A DNA stretch of 64,000 nt. Origin: CAMAVH01 sp035714115. GTDB taxonomy: Bacteria > Pseudomonadota > Alphaproteobacteria > SMXQ01. Under the pieces are notes generated by a model. That model searched no databases. It worked only from the letters and a program-made list of their open reading frames with translations, and had not been told where the DNA came from. Shown here in pieces: positions 16,464 to 27,388 of the stretch (its first letter is position 1; each line of letters starts with the position of its first letter). The stretch covers positions 21,190 through 85,189 of the forward strand of contig DASTMO010000075.1 of assembly GCA_035714115.1 (NCBI GenBank), in the 5' to 3' direction. Position numbers and translations under genes: made by a program.

Positions 16464-17936
16464 TTGAAGCGGAGCGCCTCACTCGCCGCGCTGATGATCA
16501 GGGCGGCGGCCGTCTGCGCTCCCGCGCTCGCGCCCGCCGTCTTCGCCCCTCCCGTCTTCGCCCAATCCCGTCCTGCCGTCGCGCCGCCGCCGCCGTCGCG
16601 CGACGATGTCGTCGGTGATCGCCTGAAGGAGATCGAGCGCGCCCTGGCGGAAAGCCGCAAGCGCGACGCCAGCTTGCAGGAACAAGCCCAGACGCTGGCC
16701 GAAGAAGTGACGGAAATGCGCGCCGAGTTGATCAAGGCGGCGCGTACGGCGCAGGGCCATGAGCAGGCGCTGTCGGAAATTGCGCAGACCTTGTCCGCCC
16801 TCAACGGCGAAGAACGCGAAAAGTCCGAGGCGCTGGTCGGCAAGCGCGAGAAGCTCGGCGAGCTGCTGGCCGCGCTGGAACGTTTGGCCCGCCTGCCGCC
16901 TGAAGCGATGATCGCCTTGCCCGCCGCGCCGACCGACACGTTGCGCAGCGCTATCCTGCTGCAGAACGCCGTGCCCGAACTGGAAAAGCAGGCCAACGCC
17001 CTGCGCGGCGAGATCCGCCAGCTCGCCGACCTGCGCCAGGAGATCAACCAACGCCGGCGCGATCAGGAAGCGCAAGCCAAAGCGCTCGGCACCGAGCGCG
17101 CGCGGCTCGGCCAGCTGCTCGCCAAGAAAGCTTCGATGGAGACGCAGACGCGCGCCGAGCGCGAGCGCGCCGCCGCCTCCGCTAAGAAGCTGGCCGAGGA
17201 AGCCGGCGACTTGCGCGATCTGCTCGCGCGCATCGAGGCCGAACGCAAAGCCCGCATCGAAGCCGAGCGCAAGGCGGCCGAAGAGCGCGCCCGCGCCGAA
17301 GCCGCCGCGCGGGCCAAAGCCGAGGCGCTCGCCAAAGCCCAAGCGGAAGCCCGCGCTAAGGCGCAGGCCGAAGCCGCCGCCCGCGCCCGCGCGCAAGGCC
17401 AGCCGGAACCGCCGCCGCCCCCCGAACCTGCCGCCCCGCCCCCGGCGGTCGCCGCCAAGCCGCCCGCTTCAACTTCCCGCGAGGTCGCGGCGCTCTCCAC
17501 CCTGCGTCCCGGCCGCCCCTTCGCCCAGGCCCACGGCAGCCTCGCCTTCCCGGCTCAAGGGCGAGTGGTCATCGGCTTCGGCGAACGCGATGGATCGACG
17601 GAGACGCGCGGCCTGACGATCCAGACCCTGCCCGGCGCCCAGGTGGTCGCGCCCTATGACGGCCAGGTCGTTTTCGCCGGCCCCTTCCGCGATTATGGGC
17701 TGCTCTTGATCATCGAGCATGGCGGGGGATACCATAGTCTTTTAGCGGGGTTGGAGCGCATCGACAGCGCCGTCAACCAGACGTTGCTGGCAGGCGAGCC
17801 GGTTGGCGTCATGGCCCGGCCGGGCGACGGGAACCCGCGGCTCTACATGGAGCTGCGGCAGAACAACCGGCCGGTCAATCCCCTCCCGTGGCTCGCCGCC
17901 CCGACTCGCACACTCACTGGTAAGGTTAGCGGATGA
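16464..17936 (+). CDS. EnvC-like murein hydrolase activator (degenerate M23 domain)
   Basis: 490 residues, predicted exported: a TTG start followed by an Arg-containing N-terminus and an Ala-rich hydrophobic stretch ending near AQS. Residues about 50-330 form a long coiled coil rich in Glu, Ala, Arg and Lys, then a Pro-rich spacer (about 310-340), then a C-terminal LytM/M23 domain (about 370-490). The zinc ligands of active M23 peptidases (HxxxD and HxH) are not all present, as in EnvC, which activates amidases rather than cutting peptidoglycan. The preceding gene is gpmI and ctpA overlaps by ATGA, the common gpmI-envC-ctpA order of Proteobacteria. An ATG start 10 codons in is possible. Confidence 0.9.
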   Translation: MKRSASLAALMIRAAAVCAPALAPAVFAPPVFAQSRPAVAPPPPSRDDVVGDRLKEIERALAESRKRDASLQEQAQTLAEEVTEMRAELIKAARTAQGHEQALSEIAQTLSALNGEEREKSEALVGKREKLGELLAALERLARLPPEAMIALPAAPTDTLRSAILLQNAVPELEKQANALRGEIRQLADLRQEINQRRRDQEAQAKALGTERARLGQLLAKKASMETQTRAERERAAASAKKLAEEAGDLRDLLARIEAERKARIEAERKAAEERARAEAAARAKAEALAKAQAEARAKAQAEAAARARAQGQPEPPPPPEPAAPPPAVAAKPPASTSREVAALSTLRPGRPFAQAHGSLAFPAQGRVVIGFGERDGSTETRGLTIQTLPGAQVVAPYDGQVVFAGPFRDYGLLLIIEHGGGYHSLLAGLERIDSAVNQTLLAGEPVGVMARPGDGNPRLYMELRQNNRPVNPLPWLAAPTRTLTGKVSG

Positions 17937-19288
17937 AAACGAAGTACATGGTTGCGGCTCTGCTCTCCGCCGCGGCGACCGGCGCGCTCCTCAACGGTCC
18001 GCTGCCCTTCGTCGGCAGCGCCGACGCGCAATCGCAGCGCGGTTCGGGTTCGGCCAACGCGCCGGCCAAGAACGCTGACACTTACCAGCAGCTCAACCTT
18101 TTCGGTGAAGTCTTCGAGCGCGTGCGCTCGGATTACGTCGAGCAGACCAACGACAAGGATCTCATCGAGAACGCGCTCAACGGCATGTTGACCGCGCTCG
18201 ATCCGCATTCGAGCTACCTGAACGAGAAGAGCTACCGCGACATGCAGGTGCAGACGCGCGGCGAGTTCGGCGGCCTCGGCATCGAAGTGACGCAGGAGAA
18301 CGGCCTGGTGAAGGTCGTCTCGCCGATCGACGACACGCCGGCCGCGCGCGCCGGCCTGCAGCCCAACGACCTGATCGTCGCGCTCGACGGCGAGCAGGTG
18401 CAGGGGCTCACGCTGCAGGAAGCGGTCGAGAAGATGCGCGGCCCGGTCAACAGCTCGATCAAGATCACCATCCGCCGCGGCACCCGCGAGCCGTTCGACG
18501 TGACGCTACAGCGCGCCGTAATCACCGTGCAGTCGGTGCGCTCGCGCATGGAAGGCGAAGACATCGGCTATGTCCGCATCACCTCGTTCAGCGAGCAGAC
18601 CAACAGCGGCCTGACCAAGGCCGTCGAGAAGCTGCAGCAGGACAGCAAGGGCAAGATGCGCGCCCTGGTGCTCGACCTGCGCAACAATCCGGGCGGCCTG
18701 TTGGATCAGGCGGTCGCGGTGTCCGACAGCTTCCTCGAGAAGGGCGAGATCGTCTCGACGCGCACGCGCCGCGCCGATGACGCTCAGCGCTTCAACGCGC
18801 GCCCCGGCGACCTGATCAAAGGTCTGCCGCTCGTCGTGCTGATCAACTCCGGCTCCGCCTCGGCGTCGGAAATCGTCGCCGGCGCGCTGCAGGACCAGCG
18901 CCGCGCCATCATCATGGGCACCAAGTCGTTCGGCAAAGGCTCGGTGCAGACCATCATTCCGCTGCCCGGCCACGGCGCCATGCGCCTGACCACGGCGCGC
19001 TACTACACGCCGTCGGGCCGCTCGATTCAGGCGCTCGGCATCGAGCCGGACATCCAGGTCGAGCAGCTGCGCCTCGAGGCGATCAGCGAGAACGGCCGTC
19101 AGCGCGAAGCCGACCTGCGCGGCGCGCTGCGCAACCCGAATGCCGCGCCGGGCGTGCCGGTCACGCCGACGCCGAACGGCAACGGCGAGAACGCCGCCGC
19201 TGTCGCCGCCGAGGTGCAGGACTATCAGCTGACCCGCGCCCTCGATGTGCTGCGCGGCATCGCGCTCTACAACAGCAAGCCGCAGTAA
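17933..19288 (+). CDS. ctpA: Carboxy-terminal processing protease (S41)
   Basis: 451-residue periplasmic serine protease. A signal peptide (residues 1-32, ending ADA-Q) is followed by a PDZ domain (about 95-175) and the S41 protease domain. The catalytic serine lies in NSGSASASEIVAG and the lysine in TKSFGKGSVQT, the Ser-Lys dyad of the tail-specific proteases. A C-terminal low-complexity segment follows. It overlaps the EnvC-like gene by ATGA; in other bacteria such pairs control murein hydrolases, so joint control of septal wall cleavage is a reasonable inference. Confidence 0.96.
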   Translation: MKTKYMVAALLSAAATGALLNGPLPFVGSADAQSQRGSGSANAPAKNADTYQQLNLFGEVFERVRSDYVEQTNDKDLIENALNGMLTALDPHSSYLNEKSYRDMQVQTRGEFGGLGIEVTQENGLVKVVSPIDDTPAARAGLQPNDLIVALDGEQVQGLTLQEAVEKMRGPVNSSIKITIRRGTREPFDVTLQRAVITVQSVRSRMEGEDIGYVRITSFSEQTNSGLTKAVEKLQQDSKGKMRALVLDLRNNPGGLLDQAVAVSDSFLEKGEIVSTRTRRADDAQRFNARPGDLIKGLPLVVLINSGSASASEIVAGALQDQRRAIIMGTKSFGKGSVQTIIPLPGHGAMRLTTARYYTPSGRSIQALGIEPDIQVEQLRLEAISENGRQREADLRGALRNPNAAPGVPVTPTPNGNGENAAAVAAEVQDYQLTRALDVLRGIALYNSKPQ

Positions 19289-19354
19289 TGTCGCCATGCG
19301 CCCCGCCGCCCCCAACGAAGACTGGGTGGGCGGTGGGGCGCGGCGAACGAACCG

Positions 19355-20581
19355 ATGACCGACGAGCCTGACTTCGACGCCCCCGCCACCGGGCGACGAC
19401 CGCCGATTCGCCGTCGCGACGACATGACGCCGTCTCGCCCTTGGGGGCTTCTGTCGGCGCTGATCGTCGGCGGCCTGCTGCTGACCGGACTCATCGGCGT
19501 CGCGCTCTGGCTCAGCCTGAGCCCAAGCGCGCCCAAGGATGGGGCCGCTGTGCGCGTCGCCATAGCCCCGGCCGTTCCTGTTCCCGCCTCTCCCGCGCCC
19601 GTCGCGCCCGAGCCCCCGTCTGCTGCGGAAGCGCCTGCCGCGCAAGCGCCCGCCATAGAGGCGCCTGCCGAAGCCCCCCCGGCGCAGGAGGCGGCGCGTC
19701 CGCCTGAGCCCGCCATTCCCGCGCCGCCACCCTCCACTGCCATTCCGGAAACGCGCGTGCCGGTGCCGACCATCGAAGGCCTCGCCCCAGTGCCGGACAA
19801 CGCCTTGGTCGAGCGCACCGCTGAGGGGCCGCTGCCCAAGATCGGCGCCGACGGCCGCAAGCCCTGGCAGGTCTATGCCCGCCCATTCGATGCCGCCGAC
19901 AAACGGCCGCGCATCGCCCTGATCATCAGCGGCCTCGGTCAATCCGCCGCCGCCACCGAAGCCGCGATCCAGCGCCTGCCGGGCGGCATCACGCTCGCCT
20001 ACACCGCCTATGCGCGCAATCTGCAGCAGTGGGTCGAGCTGTCGCGTGCCGCCGGCCATGAGGTGATGCTGAACCTGCCGATGGAACCTGTCGGCTATCC
20101 GGCCAACGATCCCGGCCCCTACACGCTGCTGACATCGCTGAGCGAGGCCGAGAACCGCGCCCGCCTCAATTGGCTGATGTCACGCATGACCGGCTATGTC
20201 GGCCTGGTCAACGTCATGGGCTCGCGCTTCACGGTGGAAGCCGGGCCGTTGCAGCCGGTGCTCGGCGATTTGAACAAACGCGGCCTGCTGTTCGTTGACT
20301 CGCGAGCCAGCCTTTCGAGCGTCGCCGGCAAGATGGCTGGCGACATGAAGCTGCCGCGCGCCCTTAACAACCGCTTCATCGACACCAAAGCGGCGCGCGA
20401 CGACATCGACCGCCAGCTCGAAGAGCTCGAGAAGACGGCGCGCAGCGAAGGCGTGGCGCTCGGCATCGGCGCGCCTTATCCGGTGACGATCGAGCGGGTG
20501 GCGCGCTGGGCGCTGGAGCTGAACGACAAAGGCATCGCGCTCGCGCCGGTCAGCGCCGTGGTGGATCGCCAGAAGAACTAA
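19355..20581 (+). CDS. Divergent polysaccharide deacetylase family protein (YibQ-like)
   Basis: 408 residues. One membrane anchor at about residues 30-54, then an Ala/Pro-rich linker (about 60-150) and a C-terminal divergent polysaccharide deacetylase domain (about 180-400; starts PRIALIISGLGQSAAATEAAIQ and includes GHEVMLNLPMEPVGYP). The domain fold is that of NodB-type deacetylases, but the family is divergent and its reaction is not established. It follows ctpA after 66 bases, matching the common envC-ctpA-yibQ order, so an envelope role is likely. Confidence 0.9.
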   Translation: MTDEPDFDAPATGRRPPIRRRDDMTPSRPWGLLSALIVGGLLLTGLIGVALWLSLSPSAPKDGAAVRVAIAPAVPVPASPAPVAPEPPSAAEAPAAQAPAIEAPAEAPPAQEAARPPEPAIPAPPPSTAIPETRVPVPTIEGLAPVPDNALVERTAEGPLPKIGADGRKPWQVYARPFDAADKRPRIALIISGLGQSAAATEAAIQRLPGGITLAYTAYARNLQQWVELSRAAGHEVMLNLPMEPVGYPANDPGPYTLLTSLSEAENRARLNWLMSRMTGYVGLVNVMGSRFTVEAGPLQPVLGDLNKRGLLFVDSRASLSSVAGKMAGDMKLPRALNNRFIDTKAARDDIDRQLEELEKTARSEGVALGIGAPYPVTIERVARWALELNDKGIALAPVSAVVDRQKN

Positions 20582-20600
20582 GAACGAGGGAGACGCTTAC

Positions 20601-21119
20601 GTGACCGCCGCGCCGCTGCCGCCCGAATTCGCCCATCTGCCCTATCGCCCTTGCGTTGGCATGATGCTGCTCAACGCGCGCGGCGAAGCCTTCGTGGCGC
20701 GCCGCATCGACATGCCGTCCGAAGCCTGGCAGATGCCGCAGGGCGGCATCGACGAAGGCGAAGCGCCCGAAGTGGCGGTGTTCCGCGAAATGCGCGAGGA
20801 GATCGGCACGGACAAGGCCGAGATACTCGGCGAAAGCGCCACCTGGCACGATTACGATCTGCCGACCGAATTGCTCGGCAAGATTTGGGGCGGACGCTAT
20901 CGCGGCCAGCGCCAGAAATGGTTCGTGCTGCGCTTTACGGGGCGCGACCGCGACATCAACATCCTGACCGAAGAGCCGGAATTCCTGGCCTGGAAATGGG
21001 CGCCGGTGAGCCAGCTGCCCGACCTAATCGTGCCGTTCAAGCGCGAGCTCTATCAGAAGATCGTCGGTGAATTCGCGCCCTATGCCGAGCGCCTCGCGGC
21101 CGAGACCGGCGCACGCTAG
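20601..21119 (+). CDS. rppH: RNA pyrophosphohydrolase
   Basis: 172-residue Nudix hydrolase that removes pyrophosphate from the 5' end of mRNAs and so starts decay. The Nudix box runs from GGIDEGE to REMREEIG (G-x5-E-x7-REUxEExG). The N-terminal YRPCVGMMLLN and the later KWFVLRFTG segments are typical of RppH. GTG start at 20601 with GAGGGAG upstream. It lies 20 bases after the deacetylase-like gene and ends before a bidirectional terminator. Confidence 0.95.
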   Translation: MTAAPLPPEFAHLPYRPCVGMMLLNARGEAFVARRIDMPSEAWQMPQGGIDEGEAPEVAVFREMREEIGTDKAEILGESATWHDYDLPTELLGKIWGGRYRGQRQKWFVLRFTGRDRDINILTEEPEFLAWKWAPVSQLPDLIVPFKRELYQKIVGEFAPYAERLAAETGAR

Positions 21120-21136
21120 AGCATCTAGGCAAAAGA

Positions 21137-21164
21137 AAAGGCCCGCTGAAACGAGCGGGCCTTT
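21137..21164. terminator. Bidirectional intrinsic terminator
   Basis: An 11-bp stem (AAAGGCCCGCT with its complement) around a 6-base loop, T-rich on both strands. It lies between rppH and the convergent ferritin-like gene. Confidence 0.9.
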
Positions 21165-21185
21165 GTTCGTTCAGCGCTGCGCACT

Positions 21186-21998
21186 TTAAGCGGCGGCGGC
21201 CAGCTTCTTCTGGCGATAGGCGACGAAGCGCCAAGCCACCGTACCCACGCAACGGCTGAGCCAGCCGTTCGGCTTGAAGCCGGCGGCCTTCAGCGTCATC
21301 GAGACGGCGCGCTCGATGGTGTTCGGCTGATAGAAGCGCATGGCGCGGCGCATATATTCGCGCGCGTATTTCTCGCGATCGTAGGTCTCGCCTTTGCCAT
21401 TGGCGGCGTAATAGGCGTAGGCCAGCTCGTCGTCTTCCGTTTCGACCATGCGGCTGAGCGCGATTTTGAGGCGCTGCCACTGGTTCATCTCCTCGCGCGC
21501 CAAGTAGTCGCGCAGGTGCGTGTAGAACAGCTTGTAGTGGCGCAGCTCGTCCGCCGCGATGCGCTGGCAGATGGCTTTCAGCACCGGCTCGTCGGTCGCC
21601 GCGCCGAGCGAGGCGTAATAGCTGCTGGTGCCGACCTCGACGATGCAGCGCGCCACCAGCTCGCCGGCGCGCGAGCCGCGCACCGACTTGGTGGCGTCGA
21701 GCGGCAGCTTATAGCCGTCGGTGAAGGCTTTGAACGAGGTCGGGAAATCGAACGAAGCGTCGGCCATCTCGGCCCAGCGGCCGAGCACGTCGCCATGCTG
21801 GACCTCTTCTTCGGCCCAATGGCGCGCGACATCCTGGAATTCCGGATCGTCAGAGAAGACGTTGCAGAGATAGAGGGCGTAATCGTCGCCGTTCTTCTCC
21901 ACCATGCTGGCGGCTTTGACGATCTTGAGGATGTCCGGATCCACCTTCGACGGATCGAAGCGGTCCCAGGGAATATCGTCGGCTGTCCAATGTTTCAT
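21186..21998 (-). CDS. Ferritin-like di-iron-fold protein
   Basis: 270 residues, mostly alpha-helical. Two motifs look like carboxylate-bridged di-iron ligand pairs: EEEVQHGD near residue 65 and ADELRHYK near residue 150. This is the pattern of the ferritin-like/rubrerythrin/acyl-ACP-desaturase superfamily, but neither the substrate nor the reaction can be told. A basic C-terminus (VAYRQKKL) ends the protein. It stands alone between terminators on both sides, convergent with rppH. Codon use matches the neighbours. Confidence 0.8.
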   Translation of the reverse strand: MKHWTADDIPWDRFDPSKVDPDILKIVKAASMVEKNGDDYALYLCNVFSDDPEFQDVARHWAEEEVQHGDVLGRWAEMADASFDFPTSFKAFTDGYKLPLDATKSVRGSRAGELVARCIVEVGTSSYYASLGAATDEPVLKAICQRIAADELRHYKLFYTHLRDYLAREEMNQWQRLKIALSRMVETEDDELAYAYYAANGKGETYDREKYAREYMRRAMRFYQPNTIERAVSMTLKAAGFKPNGWLSRCVGTVAWRFVAYRQKKLAAAA

Positions 21999-22085
21999 GG
22001 CGGTCGTCGATTCCTACGCGGGTTCCAAGACAGGCTGTCACAAAATTATAGGAACAGCCCGCTCGCCTTGCCAGGGCGAAAATAC

Positions 22086-22124
22086 GAATAAAACCAAGGC
22101 CTACGACGGGAGTCGTAGGCCTTG
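22086..22124 (-). terminator. Intrinsic terminator of the atp operon
   Basis: A 13-bp perfect stem (CAAGGCCTACGAC with its complement) around GGGA, followed on the minus strand by GTTTTATTC. It lies about 40 bases after atpC. Confidence 0.9.
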
Positions 22125-22166
22125 ATGAACGGTATCCGTGCGGAAGAGTTCCGCGAACGACGAGTT

Positions 22167-22589
22167 TTAAGCGGCAACCGCCGCGATCATGGCCTCGGCC
22201 ACGGCGACATCCTTGAGGGCGCGGGCCTTGGCAATTTCGTCGGCGCCGGCTTCCGTCACGCGGGCCTGGGCCGCGGCGAGGCGGGCCTGGGCGTCGGCGG
22301 CGGTCAGGTCGGCGAGCGGCGCAGCCTGCTCGGCGAGCACCGTGCAGCGCGTCTCGGTCACTTCGGCGACGCCGCCGGCGACGAAGATGCGCTGGGTGAT
22401 CGACTTGGGCTCGATGCTGCCGTCGTAGATGTCGATGATGCCGGCGCGCACGGTGGCGATCAACGGCGCATGGCCCGGCAGCACGCCGAAGTCGCCTTCG
22501 GTGCCGGGGACGACGACCATGTCGACGTCCGCCGAGACCAGCAGGCGCTCGGGAGCAACCAGTTCGAAAGTGACTTTGCCGTCCGCCAT
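22167..22589 (-). CDS. atpC: ATP synthase F1 epsilon subunit
   Basis: 140 residues. The N-terminal beta-sandwich (about 1-85, including VPGTEGDFGVLPGHAPLIATVRAG in two parts) contacts gamma and the c-ring; a helical hairpin follows (about 88-135, rich in Ala and Leu). It is the rotor-stalk subunit and can inhibit ATP hydrolysis. Last gene of the atpHAGDC operon, 27 bases after atpD, the fixed alphaproteobacterial order with the F0 genes elsewhere. Confidence 0.96.
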   Translation of the reverse strand: MADGKVTFELVAPERLLVSADVDMVVVPGTEGDFGVLPGHAPLIATVRAGIIDIYDGSIEPKSITQRIFVAGGVAEVTETRCTVLAEQAAPLADLTAADAQARLAAAQARVTEAGADEIAKARALKDVAVAEAMIAAVAA

Positions 22590-22616
22590 CGTGATCGTCC
22601 TACGCTTGCGAGTGCC

Positions 22617-24038
<1,422 letters not shown>

Positions 24039-24104
24039 GGTCTGCTCCGATGCGGACTTGCGTGTGTTCGTTTGCCGCGCGTTATGCGCGAAGTTCCAAG
24101 TGCG

Positions 24105-25004
24105 TTAGACGGCTTCAGCGCCCGAGACGATTTCGATCATCTCGCGGGTGATGACGGCCTGACGCGTACGGTTGTAGTTGAGCGTGAGCTTGTTGATCAT
24201 TTCGCCAGCGTTGCGCGTCGCGTTGTCCATCGCGGCCATGCGCGCGCCCTGCTCGCCGGCGAAGCTTTCCAGCATCGCGCGGAACACCTGCACCGCGAGA
24301 TTGCGCGGCAGCAGATCGGCGAGAATCTCGGTTTCGTCCGGCTCGAATTCGTAGATCGCCGGCACGCCGGCGCTGGTCGGCGCGGTCTCGGCGACGACGG
24401 GCGCGGCCGGAACCGGGAACGGGATCAGCTGCTGAACGGTCAGCTCCTGCGTGATCGCCGACTTGAAGCGGTTGTAGACCAGCGAGGCGACGTCGAATTC
24501 GCCGGCGGCATACATGTCGGCGAGCAGCGCGGCGATGTCCGCGCCTTCTTCGAAGCGCAGCTTCGGCTTGCCGATGCCGTCGACCGACTTGAACATGATC
24601 GGGCCGAACTCGCCCTTGAGCTGATCGCGGCCCTTGCGGCCGAGGGTCAGCACTTTCACGGTCTTGCCGGCGGCGAGCAATTTACGGATGTGAGCGCGCG
24701 CGCCGCGCACGATCGAGCCGTTGAAGCCGCCGCAGAGGCCGCGGTCGGAGGTCAGCACGACGACGAGATGCACGTCGTCCTTGCCGGTGCCCGAGAGCAG
24801 CGCCGGCGCGCCCGAAGACGTGCCGATGGCCGCCGCCAGCGAGCCCAACATGCGCTCCATGCGCTGGGCGTAGGGGCGGGCCGCTTCGGCCTGCTCCTGC
24901 GCGCGGCGCAGCTTCGACGCCGCCACCATCTTCATGGCGGAGGTGATCTTGCGCGTGTTCTTCACGCTGTTGATGCGGACTCGCAGGTCCTTAAGGCTGG
25001 GCAT
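24105..25004 (-). CDS. atpG: ATP synthase F1 gamma subunit
   Basis: 299 residues, the rotating central shaft. The N-terminal helix MPSLKDLRVRINSVKNTRKI and the C-terminal helix (ITREMIEIVSGAEAV) form the antiparallel coiled coil inside the alpha-beta hexamer; SDRGLCGGFN is a family motif. A somewhat Ala/Pro-rich insert at about 200-215 is usual in this group. It lies 24 bases after atpA. Confidence 0.97.
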   Translation of the reverse strand: MPSLKDLRVRINSVKNTRKITSAMKMVAASKLRRAQEQAEAARPYAQRMERMLGSLAAAIGTSSGAPALLSGTGKDDVHLVVVLTSDRGLCGGFNGSIVRGARAHIRKLLAAGKTVKVLTLGRKGRDQLKGEFGPIMFKSVDGIGKPKLRFEEGADIAALLADMYAAGEFDVASLVYNRFKSAITQELTVQQLIPFPVPAAPVVAETAPTSAGVPAIYEFEPDETEILADLLPRNLAVQVFRAMLESFAGEQGARMAAMDNATRNAGEMINKLTLNYNRTRQAVITREMIEIVSGAEAV

Positions 25005-25028
25005 CGGCTTGCGCTCGGCGTCCGGTGA

Positions 25029-26557
<1,529 letters not shown>

Positions 26558-26558
<1 letters not shown>

Positions 26559-27118
26559 TACCCGATCCCTTTCATGGCGAGCTGAAGCTTCTGGAGTTTG
26601 GTACGCAGCGACGAATCGACCATGCGCGAACCGACGCGCACGACGAGGCCGCCAAGCAGGCTGGAATCCACCTTGGTCTCGACCGCGACCTTCACGCCCA
26701 TCGACTGACGGAGCGCCTCTTCGACGGCCTTACGCTGGCTGTCGTTGAGCGGGGTGGCGGAGGTGACCTCGGCGGTCATTTCGCCGCGGCTGTCGGACAG
26801 CCGGGCGAGAAATTCGGAGATGACGCCGTCGATCGCGAAGAGACGGCGGTTCTGGGCCATGACGCCCAGGGTGTTGCGGGTCAAAGCGCTGAACTTGGCG
26901 GCGTCGGCCAGGGCGACGACCGCTTTCGCCTGCTCGTCGCGGCCGATGATCGGCGAGACGATGAGGCGGTTGAGATCGGCGCTCTCGGCCTTCATCTGGC
27001 GCAGCGCGCGCAGATCGCCGGCGACCGCATCGAGCGCCTTTTCGCGCTCGGCGAGCTCGAACAATGCGGTGGCATAGCGCCCGGCGATGCCGGTTGCGCC
27101 TGTGGACTTGGAAGGCAC
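26558..27118 (-). CDS. atpH: ATP synthase F1 delta subunit
   Basis: 186 residues. It links the F1 head to the peripheral stalk. An N-terminal helical domain (GIAGRYATALFELAEREKALD) and the C-terminal beta/alpha domain (VKVAVETKVDSSLLGGLVVRVGSRMVDSS, in two parts) match the family. GTG start at 27118 with GGGAG upstream. First gene of the operon. Confidence 0.95.
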
Positions 27119-27245
27119 CTGGGAAAAGCTCCCGAAATGGGCCGATGGTCATCACCGGCGGGATGTCTGGCCCGGAGAACGGGGAATTCGGGGCGCGCAG
27201 AAGCTTTGCGCGGGCCGCCGAGGAGCCCCCCGTTTGGGCGTGCGT

Positions 27246-27274
27246 TAGCTACCATAGGGTTTGCGCCGTTGCAA
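27246..27274 (-). promoter_or_regulatory. Possible sigma-70-type promoter of the atp operon
   Basis: On the minus strand TTGCAA and TAGCTA are separated by 17 bases, about 128 bases upstream of atpH in the gap after priA. The -10 hexamer is weak. Confidence 0.4.
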
Positions 27275-27388
27275 CCGCGCGAAGCCGGCTTTCGCGTGAC
27301 TCTCAAGCATCGGGAATGGCTATGAAAATTCGCGCCGCGCCGAGGCCCGAAAAGGCCCGATCCGGCCCCGAAATGCGGACTTAGCAGG